Assembly (NCBI GenBank): GCA_031772625.1
Contig: CM062818.1
Coordinates: forward strand, 1,679,000,667 to 1,679,064,666
Length of the DNA: 64,000 nucleotides
Direction: 5' to 3'
DNA from: Pinus tabuliformis
Lineage: Eukaryota > Streptophyta > Pinopsida > Pinales > Pinaceae
Positions 1 to 11,269 of this stretch are shown here, in pieces. The notes beneath the pieces are model-generated. The model did not search any database, was not told the DNA's origin, and was given only the letters and a program-made list of their open reading frames with translations. Position 1 is the first letter of the stretch. Every line of letters begins with the position of its first letter. The translations under genes were made by a program, and so were the position numbers.

Positions 1-860
1 GTTGAATTATACTAGCCTCTAGCATTTTTGCAACCATACGTTCAATTTCACTCTTTTGGGCATAGGGATATCTGTACGGCCTGATGTTTGGAGGAACACT
101 TCCTGGAATCAGATGAGTAGCATGATCATGATCACGAATAGGTGGGAGACCTTTGGGAGTATCAAATACCTTGGAATGATTGTCCAAGACTTTTTGGAGA
201 TCTGGAGAAATAAATGATTTCAATGTGGAAACATTTAGCGAACATAATTGTGCAATTACACCTCTTTGTTCCTTTTTTAGAAGCTTTGTCATACTGTTAG
301 AGCTGATTATCTTTCCTGTTTTCCTACAATACCCCTTAATTCAACTTCCTTTCATTCCATAGAAAATTTCATGAAAATCTCTTGAAAATTAAAAGCTATT
401 ATACCCAAGGACTGTAGCCATTGGACTCCTAATACAACATCAACAACTCCCATTGGAATGGAAAGCATTGGGCTAGTCAATACATATTCTCCCATGGATA
501 GTTTGATATTATGGCACTTTCCAGAGCAATTTATTGTTCCTCCATTTGCAACCATCACTTGACACTCTGGTGCTGGATATAGGAAGCAATTCAATTCTTT
601 TGCTATCTTACAATGAATAAAATTGTGGGTACTTCCTCAATCAATCAACACTATTACCTTTTTCTTCTTGATTTGTCCTTCTATCTTGATGTTTTGAGGA
701 GTGGTAATTCTAGCCAATGCATTACAAGATATGGTTGGATTCATTTCTTCTTTATCTAGGCTTTGTTCTTGGAGTATATCCTCTTATTTTGACCTTTCTT
801 GCTCTTCTTCTTCCTCCTCTTCACAATCTATGTATAATAATTTCTTCTCGATACACTTAT
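1..860 (-). pseudogene. G protease and start of reverse transcriptase (broken)
   Basis: The stretch 352-594 reads as a retroviral-type aspartic protease: hydrophobic strands, a glycine-rich flap region and the terminal motif DVVLGVQWLQSLG, which is typical of plant Ty3/gypsy proteases. The catalytic triplet region near 630-650 reads I-D-stop-G-S-T, so a nonsense codon sits inside the active site. Downstream, at 1-180, come the residues that precede reverse transcriptase (VPPNIRPYRYPYAQKSEIE). The rest of pol is beyond the window. It follows gag in the normal order and is not functional as it stands. Confidence 0.75.
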
Positions 861-864
861 GACC

Positions 865-1860
865 TTAAGTGTATTTTCTATCACAACTGTAACAAAGCCC
901 TTTTGCTCTTTTTTCTTCCAATTGTTGTGGTGTCAACCTTATAGGTTGTGGAAGACTAGGGGCAACAACACTTCCATCTTTATAGTTGTGGGTGGTATGC
1001 TTCCTGGTTGCCATAATTTTGCTTTCCATTTTGCTTTCTAACGTAAATGCCTTCTCTAATGAATCATGTCCCAAAGGCGAACATCATGTTGGATATTATC
1101 CTTTAAAGTCCCTATGAACACATCAATCCTATGCTACTCTGGAATATTTTTTACCCTTATGTTCAATTTTTGGAACTCCTCAATGTGGTCCATTATTGAA
1201 ACCTTTTATTTGAGACTTATCAATTGGCTAAAAAAAGTGTTACTTTTTGTATCCTCATAATGTGTTATCAATTCTTCCGTAAAAATTGCCCAAGTGATAA
1301 TTCGTTTATGAAAGCAAAGCCATTGATACCATACAAACTGATTTGGTTCCAAATATAAAGTTGCAATACACACCTTTTGTGTGTTTTTCACGTTATTGAG
1401 ATCAAAAAATTGCTCCATCTGTAATATCCATGTTATGGGATCCTTGCCATCAAACTTCCTCATATCAATTTTTGGAATATGGTGGGTCTTCGATCCAACA
1501 TTAGAGTCTATGAAATCATGATTAACATTTCTTTTGTTCTCATCATGAGTTTCCTTTACTACCCTTTCACCATTAGTAAGTATTTCTTGTAGAAAATTTG
1601 TCAAATTTGTCTTCAAATCTGCCATGCCTGTCTTCAAATCTATCTTCAAATCGTCCATCTTAGCTTCCACATCATTCATCTTAGCTTCTACATCTTTCTT
1701 TAAACCATCCATCTTAGATTCTGTTACTTTTTGTGTGAGTGACATTTGTTGCACTTGGTCTCGTAATTTTGATATATCATGTTGCATTTCATCCTATTCT
1801 TCATAATTCATGCTAGAGCTTTCAGGTTGTTTACTAGGTGTTTGCATTTTCTTTCCTTGG
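865..1860 (-). pseudogene. G gag (capsid) with zinc knuckle, frameshifted
   Basis: The open part at 1206-1787 has an N-terminal heptad-rich coiled coil with repeated K-M-D/N-D-V-E-A-K units. It then has a retrotransposon gag capsid segment with PKIDMRKFDGKDPITWILQM and FVWYQWLCFHKR. The segment 865-1074 holds RLTPQQLEEKRAKGLCYSC, the usual lead-in to the CCHC knuckle. The two parts lie in different frames, so there is at least one indel. The likely start is near 1855, shortly after the leader. Gag would form the particle and bind RNA in the cytoplasm. Confidence 0.75.
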
Positions 1861-2527
1861 GGCATCAGTTACTGATAATAATTCTCTACTATGCCCTTTG
1901 AATTCCTTTAAAATAATTTTTCAAAGCAAGCTTAAGCAAGAATTAAAAAAAATCTACACACCTTTTTTAACTTTGTAGGAGCTTGATATTGCCTCTGATG
2001 TATCTCTGTAATTTCGGATCATCCAGTTCTGAAATTGCGACTACAGTAGCCCTCTGTGTCCTCTTTCTGATGCCACCAGTCTTATCGAATTTAGATTCTC
2101 CAAGGCAGAGTTATGCATAAGCTCCCAAGATGACCTGATTATAGACCTTTTAAGAAGAGCGAACTTGTAGGAAGTGTCACGTGTCACTGTTTCGACCTTA
2201 GGATCTGAAAAATATACAAAGGAATCTACATTATGCATTCTTTCTATAACTTCTTACGAAATTTCAATCTGATGCTCAAAACAAAAGTTATGAATATTTT
2301 CCCTAGGTCACCTGTTTGGAATGTAATTCGGGAGTTTGCAAAAATGCCAACTTCCTCAGATCATATCTCCACAAATATAGCGTGAAAAGCTCTAAAATTC
2401 ATATTTGCAGTTTAGAATGATTTCGGCCCAAATGGGTTTTTTTTAGAATCTGAAATGTAATAGAAAAATAGGTATAGCGCAAATGCCACGACGACCTGTT
2501 TGGAGCAGCGAAATCCTAGAATTCAAA
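1861..2527 (-). other. G untranslated leader
   Basis: This lies between the primer-binding site and gag of element G. I see no open frame of note and no recognisable gene. It is moderately AT-rich, as expected for a retrotransposon 5' leader. Confidence 0.5.
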
Positions 2528-2539
2528 GCTCTGATACCA
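2528..2539 (-). other. Primer-binding site of element G (initiator tRNA-Met type)
   Basis: On the minus strand this reads TGGTATCAGAGC, the complement of the 3' end of plant initiator tRNA-Met including CCA. It lies two bases inside the LTR edge, as in most plant LTR retrotransposons. It fixes the orientation of the element and the LTR boundary at 2542. Confidence 0.85.
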
Positions 2540-2541
2540 AA

Positions 2542-2874
2542 TGTTATGAAACCAGCTCACAAAAAGATAGAAAAGATAGATCAATGCCTTAGAATTCAAC
2601 TTCTTCGAGGGGGAAACCTCCTTTATATTACAAAAATGAATGATTCTTTGATGATTCAAATGACAAAACCTCCTTTCTATATATAGGAGTCTAAGGAGTC
2701 ACAATATAACCCAGCCGAACTAAAAATAATAATATAAAGGCACAAAAATAACAATAGAGGGATTATATGGGGCACAGTATTAACAATATGAGGACAACAG
2801 GGGCACAACAATATTAATAAGGGATACAACTAGAATAGTAATGCGGTAATGACTAGTATTATAGGGACCTAACA
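2542..2874 (-). repeat. 5' LTR of element G, 333 bp
   Basis: The plus strand reads TGTTATGAAACC at 2542 and ends CCTAACA at 2874, giving TG..CA termini with a TGTTA/TAACA inverted pair. Its position directly against the primer-binding site defines it as the 5' LTR of the minus-strand element. The outside sequence begins TCATTG and is integrase coding sequence of another element. Confidence 0.8.
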
Positions 2875-3352
2875 TCATTGACATTTGCTCTATGGGTAGA
2901 CAAGATTACTCATAAAGCCTATATTGGTTCTTCTCCTTTTGCTTTAGTTTATGGAAAATAAGTTGTTCTTCCCACAAATGTAGCAATACCATCTCTTGCC
3001 CTATCAACGAAAACCCTTCATCTTCTCTCCAGGCTAGACAATTTCAAATCCTCAAACTTGAAGAAGAAAGAGAAAAGGCTAAAGTGACCCACTTACATCA
3101 CCAACAAATAGTCAAAGCTTCTTTTGATACAACTTCTGCCAATAAAAAATCCTTTGAAGTAGGTGACTTAGTCCTAAAATTGGATGAGGCACGTGAGGAA
3201 AAGGGTAGGCATATCAAATTCCAAAGGCTATGTCTTGGCCCTTTTCAAATTATTGGAAAAATCGGACCATCAACGTTTCTTTCACAAGACTTGTCCGATA
3301 GGAAAGATTCTTTGCCCGTAAATGGGCAAATGTTGAAAAAGTAATTTTATTA
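2875..3352 (+). pseudogene. Ty3/gypsy integrase C-terminal fragment
   Basis: Translation gives HKAYIGSSPFALVYGK followed by a stop, then VVLPTNVAIPSLALST. After a frame change come the C-terminal integrase beta-barrel motifs FEVGDLVLKLDEAREEKG and LGPFQIIGKIGPSTF (3084-3344). This is the part of integrase downstream of the catalytic core. It is cut on the left by the insertion of element G at 2874/2875. The start of the polyprotein is absent and the frame is interrupted, so it is a remnant. Confidence 0.85.
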
Positions 3353-3424
3353 GGAGATAAGCCCTTCCAGTTTTGTAATATATTTTCCTTTTAGGAAAAT
3401 AATGGTTAAACTAGTATTTACTCC

Positions 3425-4520
3425 TCACTTTTCAAAATAATTCTTTGATAACATTTCTGATTTTTTGCTTTTATAAGAAAGTTCGAGTTTAATGGAACAA
3501 TTAGGACATTTGAGTACTAATTTTCTCTTATTCTCAAGTGAATGAATTTCGGCCCAAACCTCCACTAAGAGTTCATGCATTAAAAAAAGTGTTTGGAGAG
3601 AATATAGAGCCAATGTTATCCAATTCAGTTCTATTTTTTGTTGGGAAATCCGCATTCGCTCCCATATTTTAACCACCTTCTTAGTGGCCGGAAGATTTTC
3701 CAGCATACACATCATGGGAGAAGAGGAATATGATATAGGCTTTTCCCAAGTGTCCTGCACCAGCTTGCCAAAATTGGGGTCCTCCAACCACGCTCGATTG
3801 AATTTAAATGGCATCCCAAACCTAATATCCCCCTAGTGCTAGCTGAGAATAATGGGCCGGTGGTTAGATATGTAATTATCCACAATGTCAGATTGGACCA
3901 ATCCAAGTCTCTCAACAACATGTTCCTGAAATAGAAAACGATCTAATATTTTAGCAACATAATCATTACCTAATCTCCCATTGTCCCAGGTTGGCGCAAT
4001 CTTGCATGGTCAGATGTCAATGAAGTTATAGTCAATGATGATATCTTTTATTTGGGCACTAACAGGATCTATTCTTCTGTTCCAACCCCACACCTCATCC
4101 AAACCAGTAGTACAGTTTATATCCCCTACCATGATTCGTGTGGTAATCTCTAACCTCTGTGTTGCCACTAATTTCCACCAAAAAGAGTCTCTATCCCTAT
4201 ATGAGGCTTATATGTTCATTATATGGATACACCCCAGTAAAGCTCTAATATATCCAGCTAATAGAATATCAGCAAAACATGAGAATGCCATCATCCTTAC
4301 CCATCGAGGATCCCATAAAGAAACTAAGCCCCTGAAAGGCCATCAGCATTAGTAGCCACCATATACCAGTCAGGGAGCATCTTCCTAAAAATATTTGATC
4401 ACCTAGTGTGTTAGATGCATAGTCTCTTGCAGTGGAATGATGAAAGGGTGAGCCATGAAGAATAGCTCCTTTAGGGCCAAAATTTGTGGGACGACCCTAG
4501 TCCCTAAATGTTCATGGACA
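3425..4520 (-). pseudogene. L1-type LINE, AP endonuclease domain (decayed)
   Basis: Reading the minus strand from 4520 downward gives an APE-type LINE endonuclease with stops and shifts: MVATNADGLSG, a metal-site region containing GDINCTTGLDEV, then GRLGNDYVAKILDRFL, and a NHRPIIL segment matching the SDHxPI motif. After it comes the inter-domain segment PFKFNRAWLEDPNFGKLV (3425-3814), which precedes reverse transcriptase in plant L1 elements. The reverse transcriptase itself is missing on the low-coordinate side. The domain nicks target DNA for target-primed reverse transcription. The copy is non-functional. Confidence 0.75.
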
Positions 4521-5460
4521 TAATGTAATTCATGAAGGTCTGGTTATAGGATTTTTGCCTCTAAGGGCCTGGGGCAAGGAATACAACGCAATGGTGACAT
4601 TTGTTAAGGAGTGAGGATTGAAAGACTCAAAAGGGATATTCCGGGGACACCCCCTAAAATTTTGACTATCCCATTTCTTTTTTCGATGGATAATAATATT
4701 TCCAGTCGATAAAGGGCTAATGAGAGGGGACATGGATCCAGGTGGCTTGTGGATAAGCATATGTAATTCCAATGTCTTTCTTTTTAAGAGAAATTCTAGG
4801 TTGTTGTCTACCGAGTTAGTAGGAGAGACAGTGTGTGAAATGGGCGAAATAGGTCAATCTATGGATGGAAAAACTGGGAGAGTGATGGCGGTGTGTAATA
4901 GGAGAAGGGATATATGAAAAATGAGATGTGGAAGGGACGTCAAGAGGTGACATATGAGTTGGCATAGAAAGAGTAGGGGTCGATTTGGGGCATGTTAGAA
5001 GAGGGATCGTGTCCGATATAGGTAGGGAAGTCTCTCGAGCATCTAAGGTGCCAGAATCCTTGGATGTCCATGAGGAGGACTGAACCAAAATAGGTACAGA
5101 CTCAACATAGATCAATGGATATGAATCAACAACAGGAGAAGTAGGGTTGAAATGAGGATTACATGTAGGACTCATAGCCATATCCAAATGATGTGTCCTG
5201 CCACGTCCAATCATCTAGATATCAGGTGGACTGCTAGCTTTCCCTTTTATATCACATATATGTCGCTTGTGAGCCATGCGACGTACTCCCCTCCTTCATG
5301 GAAAGTGCGCCATAAGGTGACCAGTATCATGGTAGAAAAGGCAGTGAAGTGGAACACCCCAAAAATCCAGACGCTGCTACAATTGTGTGTCGTCCCATTT
5401 AAGGCATTAATTCAAGTCTAAGGGACTCAACAAGCCCTTTCATGCCATATTTAGTTGCAG
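4521..5460 (-). pseudogene. L1-type LINE ORF1 (gag-like) C-terminal half with zinc knuckle
   Basis: Around 5250-5460 the minus strand reads KGLxESLRLE, then FWGVPLHCLFYHDTGHLMAHF, which is the CCHC knuckle region of plant LINE ORF1 with some cysteines lost. From 5214 to 4816 comes a 132-residue Ser/Pro/Thr-rich tail (MIGRGRTHHLDMAMSPTCNP). This is the normal ORF1 tail ahead of the endonuclease ORF at 4520-3425, so the two belong to one LINE copy. ORF1 proteins bind the element RNA. Several stops interrupt the frame. Confidence 0.6.
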
Positions 5461-5695
5461 AATAAATAGGGGCCCCATATTACGCATATTGAAAAACACA
5501 TAAAAGAGTGAATCCATTGAAATAGATTTTTATTGGAATGTGACAATATAATTTCAAGATTGTGAATTTTTTTTATAAAAATATATTTTTAATATATAAA
5601 TAGATTTAACAAAAATAACAATAAACAAACTTTAACCTAAAACTCTGATCACAAAAAATAAAAACCATCTATAATCGGAAAACCAATTTCATGAA

Positions 5696-6482
5696 TCATA
5701 CCAGACCAGCCAAAGAACTGACAAGAACAACAGACATGGGTGGTCGGGCATGGCCTTGGTCTGTGCGATGCTTCATCAAGTGAAGAGCAACATGCAGAGT
5801 GTTTACCATCCTTGATAGATTTGTGTTAATTGTCTCATGAAAATCTTTGATGGGAATTTCATCTATAAATCCAATTCTCACCCACCTAGCATTTCAAACA
5901 AAACATCATTAGGTCTCCATTGAAAATATTGTTGTATTGCATCCGAAAGAATTTCATAGTCACTCACATCGGTTGTCTGCAAAAAGCTAAAACTTGACTA
6001 GATTACAAATTCTAAAAATATTCAGCTAAGGTGCTTCAATAATAATAATAAAAGACAATGAGACAAACATATCCATGTACCTTTGTGAATATTCTATTAG
6101 CACTGATAGTTCTATTATCGACGAAAGGGCAATGAGAAAAACATATCCATGTACCTTTGTGAATATTCTATTAGCACTGATAGTTTTATTATCGACGAAC
6201 TTGTCTATGGCCTTCTCCAATTTGGCAGAGCTTCTGGCTATCAGAGTAACAAAAGCTCCTTGAGAGAGAGCCTCTTTAAAAATAGCAAGGCCAATACCAT
6301 TGGATCCTCCTGTTATTAGAACATGCTTCCCACGCACAGTTTTCATACATGGTGAAGGCTTCCAGAGCAATGTCACCCCTAACAAAAATAGTAAAAAGAA
6401 ACCTACTAATGATGAGTATAGTTGTAGCCAATTCCATCATGAGGAGAGGATCAAGGTTTTGGCAATGCCAATATTTCTTCAA
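5696..6482 (-). pseudogene. 3-ketodihydrosphingosine reductase-like (TSC10/KDSR) pseudogene, two exons
   Basis: Exon 1 (about 6450-6155) encodes a membrane anchor, then KHVLITGGSNGIGLAIF, the TGxxxGIG NAD(P)-binding motif of short-chain dehydrogenases, then VTLIARSSAKLEKA. It ends at a donor CACAAAG/GTACAT. Exon 2 (5976-5696) follows an acceptor CTTTTTGCAG and reads TTDVSDYEILSDAIQQ, the region of the NxG motif, GFIDEIPIKDFHETINTNLS and SVVLVSSLAGLV. The family reduces 3-ketodihydrosphingosine in the ER during sphingolipid synthesis. A frameshift lies in each exon (near 6370 and 5880), the catalytic YxxxK exon is absent, and a 74-bp duplication copies the exon 1 donor. Retention of intron-like sequence argues against a processed copy. 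Confidence 0.75.
6057..6204. repeat. 74-bp tandem duplication across a splice donor
   Basis: AATGAGACAAACATATCCATG at 6057 recurs as AATGAGAAAAACATATCCATG at 6131. Both copies run through the same TATTATCGACGA end, giving a period of 74 bp with few mismatches. The unit covers the last 50 bases of exon 1 of the reductase pseudogene and the start of its intron, so two donors exist. Confidence 0.9.
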
Positions 6483-6571
6483 ACAAATGCAAGCACCTGT
6501 GTATTTAGGTTCGAGATGAGCTGGTCCTAGTTCTACTGAGAATTAGATAGAACATTTATTACAAAATTGTT

Positions 6572-6697
6572 AGAGAATAATAATGTTGTATGGTTGCATT
6601 AGTGGGTTTTGTTAAAGAATAATAATGTTGTATGGTTGGGTTAGTGGGCTTTATTAAAGAATAATAATGTTGTATGATTGGTTGAATGGGATTTTAG
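6572..6697. repeat. Three tandem copies of a 42-bp unit
   Basis: GAATAATAATGTTGTATG begins at 6575, 6617 and 6659, giving an exact 42-bp period. Each copy is followed by GTTG and a GTGGG-type segment. It is a short minisatellite upstream (minus sense) of the reductase pseudogene, with no coding frame. Confidence 0.9.
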
Positions 6698-6699
6698 TA

Positions 6700-9055
6700 A
6701 TGCAGAGGTGATATCAATGTTGATAGTTGGCCACCAGGTACATTTAGACAAAGTTTCCATCTTGAGGTATTACTATTCTGGGTGGAGGACATGGGCGGTC
6801 GTTTCCATCCAACTGGCGTGGCGATGCTACAAAGTGAGGTCGGATGCGACTGGCTCCTCTTTGATTGCCCTCTCCTTGTTCGGTTGTGGAGACCACTAAC
6901 CAAAATTTATTCTTCTTCTTGCTAAGAAGATCGCCTCTGACTCTATGCTTGCTCTCTTCGCCTCCCCCAAACCAAATGATGATGATTTCTTGTTGTGATA
7001 TTGGCTTCTGCTTCATCGTTCATGATCCATGCTATCTAGGTATTTATATTGAAATTTTTTTAACCACATATCCAGTGTAGTATACTCACTAATACCTTTT
7101 TCTGTGCATTGCCAGGATCTATATGGGATTTTCCCTACATTTGATGTGCTGAGGGAGCAAGTTCAAAGCTCCTCTTCCCCGTGGGGTTGCTACGCCATGG
7201 ATTTTCAAAGGCTAGGAAACAGAGCTTAAGGATTTGTAGTGTTTGTATCGTGCATAAGAAAGAGGACAATGATGTTATTGAGGCATATGGAATTCGACTC
7301 TCCTTCTCTATTCCTGATCATGGGCTAGACTTTAGGCTTTGTATTTTTAATATTCTTGTAATTAAAAGAAAACACAAGAATAATTAGGTTTTATGCATAT
7401 ATGAAAATAGTAGCCCAATATTTCTTCCTTTGTTTCGAAGTGGCCAAAAGTGAGCTATGATTAATAGTTAAAAAAATACATATAATAGGTTAAATTGTTT
7501 CTCGGACTGGCCAAAAGTGAACAACAATGATGGATTGTGCACAAACACATTCTATAGCTTCTAGCATGGTTTAGAGATTACTGGACAAAATGGGAAGGAC
7601 AACTTACAAATTACACCTTTAACGAATCTACGACCAAGCAAGAATGGAGGGTTAAAGTGGAGGCTTATTCCCCTCTCCTTTCTCCAGAATAGGGTAGGGC
7701 TTCTCTCGAAGAGATTTCTTTATGTGGTACATTTTCCTATTTTTTGTGATAAGTTTTTCAATCAAAGTTTGGTGATTAAATTATTTTTTCAATTTTAAGT
7801 TAGGCAGGAGACTAAAGTTGCTTAGTACTACTTTTTCTTGCAGGTGACCCACTACCCAAAATTGACAAAAAATTCCTTGAGTTCCATTGGTCAATAGCTT
7901 TTAAGTGTACAATCGTCCAGTTCAGCGCAAGGTATAGACCAGTAGAGAAAAAAAGAGTGTTTCAGAAAAAGGGAGTGGTTTCAAGCGGAATGCAAGTTTT
8001 AAAGCTCAAATCAACCTATTGTTCTATCTCCATTCACTTCACCCTTAACTATTTCTCCCAACCCTCAACTTCATGCATTATGCAATGGAGGCATGCCCCA
8101 TTTATCTACTTTTGCTAATAGATTCCACTCTCAGCATGGCCTTTGCCATATTAGTATTTGCTACAACCTTGAATGGCTCAAGCATCATTGTTCTTGTAAA
8201 TGATTTTGCCTCTCTTATCAATTTAATGCTTACTTTTTAGAGTGTAAAATTCAATGTCATTTTTCATTGCTTAAATTGTATTTTTTAATATAGGACCAAG
8301 TAAAAATTTTAACAATAAAAACTTAATATGTTTTCTATATATAGATATATATGAAGTTGATATCAAGATAAATTAGTTAACATAGATCTTCAAATAATTT
8401 ACTTAAATCTCTTGTTGAAATATTTTTTAAAAGTATAAGATTTAAACATCTGATTTACACATTTCTTTTACTTCTAAATACGTTATAACACATTAATTTT
8501 TTTAATTATATTTTACATTATTTTTTATTTATAACATAATTTTTAAGTTCTAAGTTTATTTTTAAGTGGCATGGATAGATGAACTAATGGGCTGTAGAAT
8601 GAGCCTCACGGCTAGAAAGCATTCATCTTATTAACAAATTAATAAATATGTAAAATTTATAACATTAATTAAGTTTAGCATAAAAATAAAATATAAAAAA
8701 AATAATGAAAGTTTGTTTTAACTGTTGAAATTTTTAAATATTTGTCATTTTATGTTTTGAATTTTATTTATCCTTCTAACTATCAAATTTTTCTCATACA
8801 AAAATATAAATATATTAATTTCTAAAATAATATTATATTATTTATCTTAATTCAAAATATACTAAGCGTTCAGAAAATCAAAAGGTATTTTAGAATGAAT
8901 AAAGATTTGATCCCTTTTGAATCTTGTTAAATCCAGAAATAAGATAAATCTCAACTAAATTATATTGAGATTTATGAATAATGTTTAGTCCCTTTTAGAA
9001 ATTTAATGAACATCACAAAAGATAACTGTTTTTCTTTACTATTATTTATCATATT
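6700..9055. other. Gene-free region, AT-rich in its second half
   Basis: I recognise no gene here. Short frames at 6678-7080 and 7181-7387 have no familiar motif and no supporting start context. From about 8220 the sequence is strongly AT-rich with runs of A and T and no open frame. Nothing can be annotated with confidence. Confidence 0.6.
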
Positions 9056-10030
9056 TGTTATAGACATGTATTTGGGAACTTCAGCCCCAATCTTATATGT
9101 CGATAAACTAGGGCTTTTTAACCCCTAAAAGAGTTGTTTCATACCCTAAAAGATCATGGTCAACTGATTACATCATTCCCCAAAAGTTCCACCTGAAAAA
9201 CCATCCAGAATTGGCCTAAACTAGACCATACTGACTGCTCCACTGTCAGGGTGTGATGCATACTGACTTCTACACTAACCAGGTACGATGCATACTAATG
9301 AGGCCTTCTGTAGGGTGTGATGAGCGAGGGTGGACAAATGTCCGAGATAGTTTGCTAACTAGATGCTCATGGAATCTTCTAGAAACTTCTCCTATGACAC
9401 TTGCCTCTCTGAATTCGCCCAAGGATGAGTAAGAGATCCAAGAAATCTCCAACTGGAACCAAATGCAACAAGTGGAATGACACTAATCAAAAACCTATAG
9501 ATGACTCACACCCTTGCACACATCTATAAATGGATCCCTCATTTGAGAGATCTAGAGGATGGAATATTGTGAATTGCAAGGAAGTGTTGATAGTCTGTAT
9601 TTGAGATAATAACATTGTATTGTTGGTGTGATCTTGCTATTTCATGAGGTGAATAGGGACTGATGTTGGGAGGGTGATGCTAAATCAGACAACTGGGTTG
9701 TAATTCTCCCTTCTACTTAATAAATTTCTTCAAGTTTTCTTCCATATAATTTTGCACTTGTGAATGTTATTATTTGTGAATGCCATTGTATGTTCATTAT
9801 ACATCTGATTCTGTAATGCTTATGATAAAATAGATCAAGATGCTATGGTGGTTCTTTGCTACTCTGTTTCTACAGGTACTCTTCAAGAAGGATAAGTACG
9901 AAGAGGAGTTGCAAGCTCTATCAAGTGGGAGAAAGATCAAGCAAAGGATCAAACGGAAGTTCTAGGATGGTCCTCTCATCTTTCTCTTATCTATTGTGCA
10001 TAGAAGAAATCGTTGAATTACTTTGAACTG
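9056..10030 (+). repeat. Probable old solo LTR (F)
   Basis: It starts TGTTATAGACATG, matching the start of the C LTR (TGTTATAGACATT). Like the B, C and D LTRs it has repeated boxes near position 190-270, a TATA box (CTATAAA, 9524-9530), an AATAAA signal near 9719, and a TTTCTACAG followed by a GA-rich segment. No gag or pol follows and no primer site is clear, so a solo LTR is likely. The right end is uncertain (9900-10050). Confidence 0.5.
9249..9326 (+). promoter_or_regulatory. Three boxes at exact 32-bp spacing in LTR F
   Basis: GGTGTGATGCATACT at 9250, GGTACGATGCATACT at 9282 and GGTGTGATGAGCG at 9314 are spaced exactly 32 bp. The array ends about 200 bp upstream of the TATA box at 9524. 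Two of the three boxes have TG where the middle one has AC/CG, as expected if CpG sites have decayed. Confidence 0.6.
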
Positions 10031-10135
10031 TTGTTCCTAGGGTAGCTGTCAAACCTAAAGGGCTAGTCGATTGAAAAGACACTAGTTTTTCCAGAAACAA
10101 TATTAAACTATGCATTCCAACACCAACACCAAAAT

Positions 10136-10202
10136 GCAATGTCCACAAATTCTTTCCTCTCCAAAAACGAGCAATGTCCACAAATTCTTTCCTCTACAAA
10201 AC
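10136..10202. repeat. 35-bp direct duplication
   Basis: GCAATGTCCACAAATTCTTT starts at 10136 and again at 10171. The copies are nearly identical. There is no coding content. Confidence 0.85.
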
Positions 10203-10689
10203 TAAATTTTGTATGTGTTGAAATATGTAGTATTGGAATGGTTTAATATTTCAAAAAGAAATACATTGAATTGCAAAATAAAATAAAATAAAAAATTTGT
10301 GACACCCAAACTCAAATTTAAAAACTTATGGTATTTTGAGTGTCTCTTAGATGTATGTCAACAAATTTTCCATTTCAATTTTTGTTTGAAATTCAATTCG
10401 AATTTGATCTTGATTATCGTGCCTCAAACTGCCCCCATTTTGTTTGGTTGAGGGCATCCACTTTGCCAAGGTTTTCTTTAACCTTCGATGTAAAGATGTC
10501 ATCCAATTGGTGTTTAACTAAAATAAAAATCCCCATAAATACCAAACGGGGTGGAATCTTCCAATAGCAAACTAATATAGCTGCTATCATAATAGCAGTG
10601 ATGGAACCCTTTAGTTGGTAGGAGACTGAGACAGGTGCCCTAAATTGGTCCTTCAAAACCAAAGCTTGATGTAATGGATCTCGAAGGGT

Positions 10690-10940
10690 GTTATGTTTTA
10701 GCATCCAAGTTTCACGACATCATCATAACTAAAGCAAATGAAGCTCGAAGGACATTATTTTTTAGCATCAGAGTTTGATGACATCATCATAAATGAAGGA
10801 AGTTGTAATTCGATTATAAAATTTAGGTTTGATGGTATCATCGGTTAAATAAAACAAGCATTAATTCGACATGCTTCACGACATCAAGTTTTAATTGCAC
10901 AGGTTTCATGACATCGTGTACTAATAAAACAAGTTGTATC
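10690..10940. repeat. Degenerate repeats with a GACATCAT core
   Basis: Variants of TTTCACGACATCATCATAA recur near 10709, 10765, 10833, 10879 and 10905 (TTTGATGACATCATCATAA, TTTGATGGTATCATCGG, CTTCACGACATCAAG, TTTCATGACATCGTG). They are separated by AAGCAAATGAAG or AAAACAAG-type spacers. The copies are irregular in length. I see no function and no gene. The flanks to 11270 and back to 10203 are also gene-free. Confidence 0.6.
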
Positions 10941-11269
10941 CCTGGAATTTTCTACAACATGCACCAACCAAAGAGTATAATTTTATTCTTTTGATGGAAA
11001 TTATGCTCCAATGAGCAATGTCACCTGTCATGAAACTGACTACAATAAAAGCACTGGGCCCGTTGTTTCTTGTTCAAAATAGACCATTGCATGAGGGAGA
11101 TGTCCATCTTAGTCCACACAAATTGTCTCATGTAAACCATGCATCCCTACTACCTAGAATATTTATGATTTACAAAACATTATGTCGTATTGAATATACC
11201 AAAATGGACTTATCTATATTCATCATTGTAAGACTAAAAACAGAGCCTATGGGAGAGGAATCACATCCT

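Larger units (their letters stand above)
1..2874 (-). mobile_element. Ty3/gypsy element G, 5' portion, degraded
   Basis: Read on the minus strand, this runs LTR (2874-2542), primer-binding site (2539-2528), leader, gag, zinc knuckle, protease and the first residues of reverse transcriptase. It then leaves the window at position 1. The frame is broken several times, including a stop in the protease active-site motif. The short LTR and initiator-methionine-type primer site fit the chromovirus side of Ty3/gypsy, which is an inference. Its right edge at 2874 abuts plus-strand integrase sequence, so it inserted into an older element. The 3' LTR lies outside the window, so no target duplication can be tested. 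Confidence 0.8.

Noticed and set aside
9987..10181. 64-aa minus-strand frame as a gene
   Set aside because: It crosses the end of the probable LTR F and a 35-bp duplication, and has no motif.
10414..10704. Minus-strand 96-aa frame with hydrophobic middle
   Set aside because: No recognisable motif, no conserved context and it overlaps degenerate repeats. Too weak to call.
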